Of a stretch of DNA of 12,018 bases, positions 6,040-12,018 are shown piece after piece. The DNA is taken from contig CALDGN010000083.1 in NCBI GenBank assembly GCA_937942965.1, positions 1 through 12,018 on the forward strand. Direction: 5' to 3'. The notes under the pieces were generated by a model. The model ran no database searches. It saw nothing but the letters and a program-made list of their open reading frames with translations, and had not been told where the DNA came from. How positions within the stretch are numbered: the first letter of the stretch is position 1; every line of letters starts with the position of its first letter. Position numbers and translations under genes: made by a program. This stretch comes from an uncultured Acidimicrobiales bacterium (GTDB lineage: Bacteria; Actinomycetota; Acidimicrobiia; Acidimicrobiales; UBA10347).

Positions 6040-6884
6040 ACGAACCGCCGTCGGGCCACGAAGCGTTCCGGTTGGGGAATCTCGCCGAGCTTGCGGCTCG
6101 CCCAGATCGCCACGACGATAAGACCGCCAACCACAATCAGCCAGAGCTGGCCGGCAAGGCTTCCGTACCCCTCGAGGAGATCTCCGCCAGCGAGGATGAG
6201 CAACAGGATCGTTGCGCCGACGCAAGCCCCCACGATGCGCATCGAGGTGCGGACTCGTGCTCGGCCTACCTCGATCCGGACTCGCATGCGCGCCTCGTCA
6301 CGGATCGAGGACGCAAGCCGTGAGAGCAACGGCACGAGTCGTCCGGCATCGAGCTCAGTCGCCGCGAGCAGTCCAGCGACCACCATGTCTGAGGACGGGT
6401 GATCGAGGTCATCCCCGAGTTGCACGAGCGCGGCGGCGAGATCACCCCGAGGCGCCCGCACCGCAAAGGACCGCAGTTCCTCGGCGATCGGGACCGGGCC
6501 CTGGCTGGCAGTCGCGACCAGCGCCTGTTGAAGCCCCGCCGAGGCACTCATCGTGTCGCGGATCTGCTCGGTCCAGGTCGCGATGGCCTCGACCTTGTCG
6601 ATCTCGCTCACCGGGCTCGCATCAGAACCGGCCATCAGGGGAACGGCCAGGGCGCCGAAGAACACCCATGCTCCCGCGACCGGCCAGCCAGTCGCCACCC
6701 AGGTCAACGCCGATCCGGCGAGGGCCAGCGCTACCCAGAGCGAGAACCGCTCATTGCGCAACTGGGTGCGGCGCAACGCATCGCCGACGCCTGGAAAGAG
6801 CCGAACGCCGCGCAGCGAGGCGACAACCGCCAGCAACGAGACACCCACAAGAGCTCCCAGAGCTGCGCTGACGAGGATGTTCAT
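6036..6884 (-). CDS. tadB: TadB, type II/IV secretion inner-membrane platform protein
   Basis: First T2SSF-type platform protein, 282 aa. Helices are seen at about 3-22, 48-84 (one or two segments), 216-233 and 245-262. The cytoplasmic T2SSF domain (about 96-210) starts KVEAIATWTEQIRDTMSASAGLQQALVATASQGP, with the typical AGLQQAL motif, and later has LGDDLDHPSSDMVVAGLLAATELDAGRLVPLLSRLASSIRDEARMRVRIEVGRARVRTSMR. It ends in a basic cytoplasmic tail. The ATG overlaps the tadA stop by ATGA (6881-6884), and its stop overlaps the tadC start by GTGA. In the tad machine it couples ATP hydrolysis by TadA to pilin extraction from the membrane. Order tadA-tadB-tadC is the standard one. Confidence 0.87.
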   Translation of the reverse strand: MNILVSAALGALVGVSLLAVVASLRGVRLFPGVGDALRRTQLRNERFSLWVALALAGSALTWVATGWPVAGAWVFFGALAVPLMAGSDASPVSEIDKVEAIATWTEQIRDTMSASAGLQQALVATASQGPVPIAEELRSFAVRAPRGDLAAALVQLGDDLDHPSSDMVVAGLLAATELDAGRLVPLLSRLASSIRDEARMRVRIEVGRARVRTSMRIVGACVGATILLLILAGGDLLEGYGSLAGQLWLIVVGGLIVVAIWASRKLGEIPQPERFVARRRFV

Positions 6885-8185
6885 CGGCGGTCCCCTGCCG
6901 CCCAGCGAGCATCGAAGCCGTGCGCATTGAGCGCTTCGATGTGGCCCCGACCCGTCAATCCAAAGCCGGGAGCAGCTCGGCCATCGGGCCCGGGCGCAAA
7001 TACTTCGGTCGACAGCAAGTGTTCTTCGCTCGTGGGATCGACCTCACGAATCGAGCGGATGCACCGACGTCCGTCGACGAAGCCAACATGGACGACGAAG
7101 TGAACGGCATCGCGGATGAGCAAGGTCGCATGACTCGGGTCGATCGCAGGCTGCGCGAGCGTTGCGGCGTACGTGATGATTCGGTTGAAGACGTTCTTCG
7201 ACGAGTCAGCATGGAGCGAGGTCATTGAGCCGTCGTTGCCTTGGGACATGGCGAGCAACATCGGCACCGTCTCGGCGCCACGGCACTCGCCCACGATGAT
7301 GCGATCGGGATCCATCCGCAGACTGGCGACGACCAGGTCCGACATCGACACGGCGCCGCGGCCTTCGAGATTCGCCGTTCGGGCCTCGCACTCAACCAGA
7401 TTTGGGTGGGCTTCGCCGAAGCGGCTGATGCCCAGTTCGAGATTGTCCTCGACGGTGACGATTCGTTCCGACACATCGATCTCGTTGATCAGTGCCCGCA
7501 ACAGTGTCGTCTTGCCAGTTCCGGTGCCGCCCGAGACGATGAGGTTGCGTCGCGACCGCACGGCAGCGCGCAGGAAGCGAGCAACGACACCGTCCATGGC
7601 GCCGAGTTCGACGAGCTGATCGAGCGAGCCGATCGAGAAGTCATGGCGCCGAATCGACATCGATGGCCGAGAGGACACGCTGTACATCGCATTGAGGCGA
7701 TCGCCGTTGGGGAGCTGCATATCGATGATCGGGTTCGCGTGATCGAACCGCTGCTCGATCCGCCCCATCCGCCGCGCGTAATCAGCGATAAGCCGCCGCA
7801 GCTCACCGTCGGAGCTCGCAACGGGACCGACCTGTCGACGCTGCCCATCGCGTGTCTTGACGAAGACACGGTCGTAGCCATTGATGTGGATGTCTTGCAC
7901 GGTTGGGTCGGTGAGCCAACGCTCGAGTTCGCCGAATCCGAAGACTCGGTTGAGCGTCTCATCGATGAGGCCGTCTTCGCTCGTTGCACTGAGCGGCTCG
8001 CGACCGACTGCGAGCGCCGCCTCGTTGCGTCGACGTAGTTCTTTTCGGAGGTGGGAGCGAGCGAAACGCCGCTCATCGTCTCGCTGGAGCGGCGGCAGCT
8101 GCTCACGGGAACGCCGATCGATCTCGGCAGTAACGGCATCGCCGACGAGATCAGCCAGCCCGATGTCGATCATGCCGTCGCTCAC
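6881..8185 (-). CDS. tadA: TadA/CpaF-family pilus assembly ATPase
   Basis: Hexameric secretion ATPase that powers Flp pilus assembly at the inner face of the membrane, 434 aa. All four signatures are present: Walker A GGTGTGKTT (219-227), Asp box RIVTVEDNLEL (241-251), Walker B DRIIVGECRGAE (294-305) and His box GNDGSMTSLHA (316-326). The N-terminal part includes LERWLTDPTVQDIHINGYDRVFV (87-109), the usual N-domain motif of CpaF, and RFDHANPIIDMQLPNGDRLNA (146-166). A charged N-terminal segment (about 20-60) precedes it. The GTG at 8185 overlaps the stop of the regulator gene by 4 nt (GTGA); the internal ATG at 8173 is a weaker alternative. All catalytic residues appear intact. Confidence 0.93.
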   Translation of the reverse strand: MSDGMIDIGLADLVGDAVTAEIDRRSREQLPPLQRDDERRFARSHLRKELRRRNEAALAVGREPLSATSEDGLIDETLNRVFGFGELERWLTDPTVQDIHINGYDRVFVKTRDGQRRQVGPVASSDGELRRLIADYARRMGRIEQRFDHANPIIDMQLPNGDRLNAMYSVSSRPSMSIRRHDFSIGSLDQLVELGAMDGVVARFLRAAVRSRRNLIVSGGTGTGKTTLLRALINEIDVSERIVTVEDNLELGISRFGEAHPNLVECEARTANLEGRGAVSMSDLVVASLRMDPDRIIVGECRGAETVPMLLAMSQGNDGSMTSLHADSSKNVFNRIITYAATLAQPAIDPSHATLLIRDAVHFVVHVGFVDGRRCIRSIREVDPTSEEHLLSTEVFAPGPDGRAAPGFGLTGRGHIEALNAHGFDARWAAGDRR

Positions 8186-11103
8186 GGCGCACCTGCGATC
8201 AGGTCACGATCAAGTTCCTCGAACAGCATGAGCAGGTCGCGGGAGATGAGGTCGATGCCTTCGGGTTCACCGAGTTCGGCGGCAGCGGTTCGCTCGAGGT
8301 CCGCCATCGCACTACGGAGTTCTTGTCGGTTCTTGTCCGCTCCAGCGATCAGGAAGCGACGACGGAAACACTGCTCGCATCCGGGAACAACACGAAGCCC
8401 GGTGCGGACTGCGGCCCGCGCCGCTGCATGATCGCCGAGCTCAAGGGCGAGGTCGGCGCAACGATGCACCGTTTCATCGATCGTGAACTCGACGTGGGAC
8501 CGAACGTGGTTGTCGGCCCACGCAAAGCTGGTTGCGGTGCCCCCACTGAAGGGGATGCCACGCACCAGCTCGAGCGCTTGCTGCAGCACGATGAGCTGTT
8601 GGCGCTGATCCGTCGTGTCATCTGCAAGGTCAACCAGCCCACGGAGCCGATCGAAGTCCGTCGTCACCTCGGGGTCGAGGCGGTACAGACGATCGCTGCC
8701 AGCTCTCGACAGGTACGGCGCCCCATCAGGATCTGTGCCGAGACCGGTACGGGCCCGCGACAGCACGTTGGCGAAGGCCTTGTCCGTCGGTGGCTCAAAG
8801 CTTGGCCAGACCCAGGTCTTCAGCTGATCGGCGTCGACGCCTTGGCGATGGAAGGCCAGGTAGGTCACAACGTCGACCGCCTTGACCGACGAGAAGGGGG
8901 CGGCTCCGACAACCTCAACGGGCCCAAGCACTTGCACCTCGACCGGACCGGGGGCCAGCGGGCAGACGCCGGCGCTAGGTGTGTCACCGGTGTCTTCGTG
9001 CTCGTCAACCGGCTCATCGGCCGTGAGCGCCGTTGCTTCGACGAGCTCGGCAACGAGCTCATAGTCGCACTCTGGAAGCACAGAAAGTTGGGCTTCGATA
9101 CCTGCTGGTTCGATGACGGCCGTCGGCCCGTCGATGCGAATCCGGTCCTGCGCGTCGTCGAACGGGCCGACCGACGCAGCCCCGAGTGTTCCAAGCAACG
9201 CAAGGCTGTCAACGTCGCCAGTCGTCACCCCGACCACGACGACGGATCCACCGGTCTCAGACGCCGCTCCAAGACGATGCGCGGCCACACAAGCGTCGGG
9301 CCATGAGGCAACCGATTCGACACGCTCGAGGTCACCAAGCTCGCCACCAATGCCGACGGCGATGACCTGGACGTCAGCGATGCGTTCGGAGACCGCGAGA
9401 TCGAGGATGAGCAGCTGCGCGACTCTGGCTACGTCGGACGCGGTCCCATCGAGAGCCGTCTTGCTCCCACGCGCAAGCCCAATCAGCAGCGGACTGTCGG
9501 TGACTTCGTCCGTGCCAAGAATCGCAGTGATGAGACCGGACCCCACGCCGCCGAATTCTTCGGTCGGCTCCTCGAGGTCGACGTCGACGAGACCGGCCGC
9601 ATCGAGGACCCGACCAACGGCCGCGCCTGGCACAGCGACCCACCCGTTGCCGAGTTGGCTGACCTCGACCTGATTCGCGGCCTCGGCAAGAATCGCTTCG
9701 AACGCGGCAGCTTCGGTTGACGGCCGCTGGGGCACTCGCCCTGGCTCACGTTGGCGCCATTGGAGCGCACGCCGTCGACGCAACGCTCCGACCAGTCCGG
9801 CGGCCAACAGCGCTCCGCCTGCTGTTCCGAGCACTGCTGGAGTCAACGGCACTCTGAAGGAATCGCTCTCGTCGGAACCTGTGGAGGCTTCGGCGTCAAC
9901 CGTCGGGACGGCAACTGGCTGGGGAGCGCTGATATCTCGCCGTCGGATCTCGAATCCGTCGGCGGCTTCCTCGACGACCGCCAGCTCGTCGGCGACATCG
10001 GGCTCAGAATCGGCATCGGGTTCAGAATCGACATCGGGTTCGGAATCGACGCCCGCCGCAGTCCGGTTCGGTGAGCCGTGCACCGCGGGACCATCGACGA
10101 CGCCGACGAGGTCGGGCTCAGTCGATACAGATTCGGCTTCGCGAAGGTCGATGGTTGCATCGACAGCACCAGCAGCGCCGTCTGACTCAGCGATCGCAGT
10201 TACGCCTGCGTCGAGTCCGCCCGGAAGCGTGACCTCATAGCCGGGCAGGATTACGTCGACGTCGCCACTTGGGACATCGGCATTTGCTGCCACGACTTGG
10301 CGCCAGTAGTCAGCGACCGTTTCATCATCGGCGCTACCCATTCGGCGGCTTGTTTCATCAGCAGCAATGCTCCACAGCGACTCACCCGGCTCGACGACGT
10401 GTGTGCCGAACTTGGCGACCGACGACGCTTCGACGCTCCCGGGCAGCCGTATCGACGTGCCAGCTGCGATCACTTCAGTGGACGCAGAGAGGGCCTCGCC
10501 CCCGGCATCGACGAGACCAACGTTGGCGGCGGCAATCTCGGTCCAGGCCAAACCGTCGCCATAGGCCGCCTCGGCCAAGTCCCAGAGTTCGGTGCGATCG
10601 TGCAACACGAGGGTCGGGCCCGCCGGTTCAATGAGGTCGGGCGTCGGCTCGACCGCTGCGGCCGCCATTGGCTCCGCGTGAAAGGACTCGACGGCGTCGA
10701 ACTGCAGCGCCCCGAGGGCGGGCGCAAGCACCGGCGCACCAGCGAGGCTGATCGACAGGGTCACTGCTGCCACGAGTTGGCGCACCAGCGGCTGGATGCC
10801 AGGAAGCGTCGGCAACGATGGCGCAGGTCGGCGGCGAACCGAAGCAATGAGCTCGACAATCAGAGCTACAACAATCTGCACCCACAGGAACCAGACGAAG
10901 AGTGCCAGGACAGCGACGAGAAAGCGGCCAAAGCCATCGCCGTTCTGCGTCAAGACCAGCTGGATCTCGTCGATGGTGGGCCTCTTATCCGGAAACGGAT
11001 TGCCCACGGTGGCGACCAGCAACGAGGGCACACCAAGAACGAGCGTCAATAACGCCACCAGCGAGCCAACGGCCCGAACCAGGTTCACCACGCGTAATCG
11101 CAT
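8182..11103 (-). CDS. Membrane-anchored LysM / BTAD-domain transcriptional regulator
   Basis: First gene of the pilus operon, 973 aa. Three hydrophobic helices lie at about 11-33, 61-87 and 108-131. Two LysM-like domains follow (about 164-221, LVLHDRTELWDLAEAAYGDG...; about 233-294, THVVEPGESLWSIAADE...VILPGYEVTLPG). An acidic linker with DSEPD repeats (353-369) leads to a fourth helix (420-440) and a basic stop (RRRR). Positive residues put the N-terminus and the C-terminal 530 residues inside and the LysM part outside. Residues about 465-690 form an alpha/beta region I do not recognise. Residues about 720-815 (VEVQVLGPVEVVGAAPFSS...) match the OmpR-like winged helix of SARP/BTAD proteins, and 820-973 match BTAD, with the CEQCFRRRF motif at 909-917. 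It probably links cell-wall state to pilus gene expression; this role is inferred. The ATG has no obvious Shine-Dalgarno. Confidence 0.85.
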   Translation of the reverse strand: MRLRVVNLVRAVGSLVALLTLVLGVPSLLVATVGNPFPDKRPTIDEIQLVLTQNGDGFGRFLVAVLALFVWFLWVQIVVALIVELIASVRRRPAPSLPTLPGIQPLVRQLVAAVTLSISLAGAPVLAPALGALQFDAVESFHAEPMAAAAVEPTPDLIEPAGPTLVLHDRTELWDLAEAAYGDGLAWTEIAAANVGLVDAGGEALSASTEVIAAGTSIRLPGSVEASSVAKFGTHVVEPGESLWSIAADETSRRMGSADDETVADYWRQVVAANADVPSGDVDVILPGYEVTLPGGLDAGVTAIAESDGAAGAVDATIDLREAESVSTEPDLVGVVDGPAVHGSPNRTAAGVDSEPDVDSEPDADSEPDVADELAVVEEAADGFEIRRRDISAPQPVAVPTVDAEASTGSDESDSFRVPLTPAVLGTAGGALLAAGLVGALRRRRALQWRQREPGRVPQRPSTEAAAFEAILAEAANQVEVSQLGNGWVAVPGAAVGRVLDAAGLVDVDLEEPTEEFGGVGSGLITAILGTDEVTDSPLLIGLARGSKTALDGTASDVARVAQLLILDLAVSERIADVQVIAVGIGGELGDLERVESVASWPDACVAAHRLGAASETGGSVVVVGVTTGDVDSLALLGTLGAASVGPFDDAQDRIRIDGPTAVIEPAGIEAQLSVLPECDYELVAELVEATALTADEPVDEHEDTGDTPSAGVCPLAPGPVEVQVLGPVEVVGAAPFSSVKAVDVVTYLAFHRQGVDADQLKTWVWPSFEPPTDKAFANVLSRARTGLGTDPDGAPYLSRAGSDRLYRLDPEVTTDFDRLRGLVDLADDTTDQRQQLIVLQQALELVRGIPFSGGTATSFAWADNHVRSHVEFTIDETVHRCADLALELGDHAAARAAVRTGLRVVPGCEQCFRRRFLIAGADKNRQELRSAMADLERTAAAELGEPEGIDLISRDLLMLFEELDRDLIAGAP
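10001..10054 (-). repeat. 18-bp tandem repeat inside the regulator gene
   Basis: Three 18-bp units (10001-10018, 10019-10036, 10037-10054). The first two differ at two positions and the third is more diverged at its end. They encode the DSEPDV/A hexapeptide repeat (residues about 353-370) in the predicted extracytoplasmic linker. Being a whole number of codons, unit gain or loss would only change linker length. Confidence 0.8.
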
Positions 11104-11142
11104 GTCGTCTGCTACACCATTCCCACGGTTTGGTTTGACATT

Positions 11143-11159
11143 CTCATCTCCGTGATGAG
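11143..11159. promoter_or_regulatory. Inverted repeat, candidate operator or leader hairpin
   Basis: CTCATC (11143-11148), a 5-nt spacer and GATGAG (11154-11159) form a perfect 6-bp dyad. It lies directly downstream of the minus-strand -10 hexamer (11161-11166), at the expected transcription start of the pilus operon. A second short palindrome, GAGTAACTC (11162-11170), overlaps that -10. Position suits a repressor or activator site or a 5' leader hairpin; the binding protein is unknown. Confidence 0.5.
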
Positions 11160-11160
11160 G

Positions 11161-11189
11161 AGAGTAACTCCAAATATATGGGAATGCAA
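11161..11189 (-). promoter_or_regulatory. Predicted promoter of the pilus operon
   Basis: On the minus strand a -35 TTGCAT (11189-11184) and a -10 TACTCT (11166-11161) are separated by exactly 17 nt, within a locally AT-rich stretch. Transcription would start near 11154, leaving a leader of about 50 nt before the regulator ATG at 11103. It is the best promoter-like sequence I see for the minus-strand cluster. Confidence 0.6.
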
Positions 11190-11213
11190 TAAAAGATCAT
11201 TGGATTCGCCGCG

Positions 11214-11222
11214 TGCTAGTGT
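11214..11222 (+). promoter_or_regulatory. Extended -10 promoter of the small membrane protein gene
   Basis: TGCTAGTGT gives an extended -10 (TG-N-TAGTGT, hexamer 11217-11222) with no clear -35. The GTG at 11230 begins 7 nt after the hexamer, so the message would start at or next to the start codon (leaderless). Confidence 0.5.
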
Positions 11223-11229
11223 CTGCAGC

Positions 11230-11532
11230 GTGTTTTGGCTGTTTGCGATGGCGACGACGGCGGGCGTGATACTGGCGACGCCGATCCTCTTTCAAGCCCG
11301 TACCGACGCTCCCCCACAGCGGCCGCCGGTCGACGAAACGGAGGGCTTGACCACTGACCGTCAGGCTGGCTTGGTGTCGTTCGCCGCGTTTGCGCTCGCC
11401 GCTGGCGGCCTCGGCGGGATCTTCGCCCTTGGCTTCGGGCCGACGGACCTGGTCGCACTCGCGGTGGCTGTCTGCCTTGGCCTCGCCGCCGGAGCGATGC
11501 ATCCCGAGTTCCTCGGAGCCCTCCGCAAGTAG
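11230..11532 (+). CDS. Small three-helix membrane protein of unknown function
   Basis: I do not recognise this protein. From GTG 11230 it has 100 aa. Hydrophobic segments lie at about 2-21 (FWLFAMATTAGVILATPILF), 46-68 and 72-90, with a charged proline-rich loop between the first two (about 22-45, ARTDAPPQRPPVDETEGLTTDR). The GTG start is chosen because an extended -10 ends 7 nt before it. ATG 11248 is the next candidate, and an ATG at 11152 opens a longer frame, but that one begins upstream of the predicted promoter and inside the divergent one. The dapD start follows 33 bp after its stop on the same strand, yet dapD seems to have its own -10. The coding potential looks real (good codon-position GC bias, clean helices), but no function can be given. 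Confidence 0.6.
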   Translation: MFWLFAMATTAGVILATPILFQARTDAPPQRPPVDETEGLTTDRQAGLVSFAAFALAAGGLGGIFALGFGPTDLVALAVAVCLGLAAGAMHPEFLGALRK

Positions 11533-11551
11533 CGTTGCCGCAGCGAGGCTC

Positions 11552-11557
11552 TAACCT
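11552..11557 (+). promoter_or_regulatory. -10 element of dapD
   Basis: TAACCT lies 8 nt before the ATG at 11566, the spacing of a leaderless transcript. No convincing -35 and no Shine-Dalgarno are seen between it and the ATG. The same geometry occurs at the neighbouring small membrane protein gene. Confidence 0.45.
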
Positions 11558-11565
11558 CCACTGCC

Positions 11566-12018
11566 ATGGAGAACCTGATGCCGAAGACTGACATCGGTGA
11601 GCGCAACGTGAGCGACGCCGTGGCTGAGATCGAAGCTGGCCTCGACGGCTACGAACCACCTGCGGCCTACGCCGTCGGTGTCGCCACGATCGGCCCGTCG
11701 GGCGGCGTGCTCGACGTGTCCTACCCGCACGTGAACTTGCTTGGCTCCTGGGGAACCGCAGCCGTGCTCGCTCGGGCAACCGGCTACCGCAGCGGCAACG
11801 AGACGTTCCACCTGGGCGACGACCTCATCATCTCGGCGATCGCCGACCTCGAGGCTCTCGCGACCGGCCCCGGTCCACACACCAACCTCGACGCCTGGAA
11901 GTCCTGCGCTGGCGCGGCCAAGCACGAAGCCCTCGGTGGCGAACGCGTCGTCGTCGCCGCCGTCATCGACAACCTCTACCAAACTCCCGTTGACGCGATC
12001 GACGCCTACCTGCGCCTG
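11566..12018 (+). CDS. dapD: DapD, tetrahydrodipicolinate N-succinyltransferase (5' part)
   Basis: First 151 codons of a gene that runs off the right edge. DapD transfers succinyl from succinyl-CoA to tetrahydrodipicolinate in the succinylase route to diaminopimelate and lysine, in the cytosol. The visible part is the N-terminal domain. AVGVATIGPSGGVLDVSYP (36-54) resembles the start of the mycobacterial enzyme (GLATLAADGSVLDTWFP, from memory), and the segment VVVAAVIDNLYQTPVDAIDAYLRL (128-151) matches its conserved DPYDAYLRL stretch. Mycobacterial DapD is about 317 aa, so roughly half is present; the catalytic left-handed beta-helix lies outside the window. ATG 11566 fits a leaderless start after TAACCT; ATG 11578 is an alternative in the same frame. 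Confidence 0.8.
   Translation, partial: MENLMPKTDIGERNVSDAVAEIEAGLDGYEPPAAYAVGVATIGPSGGVLDVSYPHVNLLGSWGTAAVLARATGYRSGNETFHLGDDLIISAIADLEALATGPGPHTNLDAWKSCAGAAKHEALGGERVVVAAVIDNLYQTPVDAIDAYLRL

Noticed and set aside
5101..6225. 374-aa version of TadC starting at 6225
   Set aside because: The added 62 residues are Arg-rich and overlap tadB in another frame; GTG 6039 gives a membrane start and the operon's usual 4-nt overlap.
7241..8038. 265-aa plus-strand open frame opposite tadA
   Set aside because: It lies entirely antisense to an ATPase gene with all catalytic motifs; composition is that of a reverse-frame shadow.
8323..9306. 327-aa plus-strand open frame opposite the BTAD end of the regulator
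   Set aside because: Antisense to the winged-helix/BTAD part, His/Arg-rich, with no domain recognised.
9991..10060. Short repeats considered as CRISPR or integration site
   Set aside because: Units are contiguous, 18 bp, in frame and coding; there are no spacers.
11152..11532. 126-aa version of the small membrane protein from ATG 11152
   Set aside because: Its start lies upstream of the plus-strand -10 and inside the divergent promoter, and its extra residues show no pattern.

Overview
The window is GC-rich and densely coded. It reads as chromosome from a high-GC Gram-positive (actinobacterial) organism, most like the Acidimicrobiia. The grounds are GC-ending codons throughout, many GTG starts, a tad pilus locus without an outer-membrane secretin, a BTAD-family regulator and an actinobacterial-type DapD at the right edge. 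The lineage call is inference; no rRNA or other marker gene is present.

Left part (1-1739, plus strand): a compact FAD-dependent amine-oxidase-like flavoprotein, then a methyltransferase-fold protein that lacks the usual glycine-rich SAM loop. A 163-bp convergent gap follows (1740-1902). It holds a 13-bp-stem hairpin that could end transcription from both sides.

Centre (1903-11103, minus strand): one tight ten-gene cluster. In transcription order it encodes a 973-aa membrane-anchored LysM/BTAD regulator, TadA/CpaF ATPase, TadB, TadC, a Flp-type pilin, two TadE-like pseudopilins, a TadG-like protein, a CpaB/RcpC-like SAF protein and a TadZ/CpaE-like ATPase homologue. Seven of the nine junctions are 4-nt NTGA overlaps, which points to a translationally coupled operon. 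This pattern also supports a CTG start (4852) for the first tadE. The system would build a thin Flp-type pilus: TadA powers assembly on the TadB/TadC platform, the pilin and pseudopilins form the fibre, and TadZ would place the machine. No prepilin peptidase and no secretin gene lie in the window.

Right part (11104-12018): a divergent intergenic region with a good minus-strand promoter (TTGCAT-17-TACTCT) and a 6+5+6 inverted repeat near the expected start of transcription. Then come a small three-helix membrane protein of unknown function and the first 151 codons of dapD (lysine/diaminopimelate synthesis), both on the plus strand. Both start codons lie 7-8 nt after a -10-like hexamer, as expected of leaderless transcripts.

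The most interesting object is the first gene of the pilus operon. Its predicted topology puts two LysM domains outside the membrane and a winged-helix/BTAD DNA-binding region inside. It looks like a one-protein link from the cell wall to transcription, encoded as the first gene of the pilus operon.
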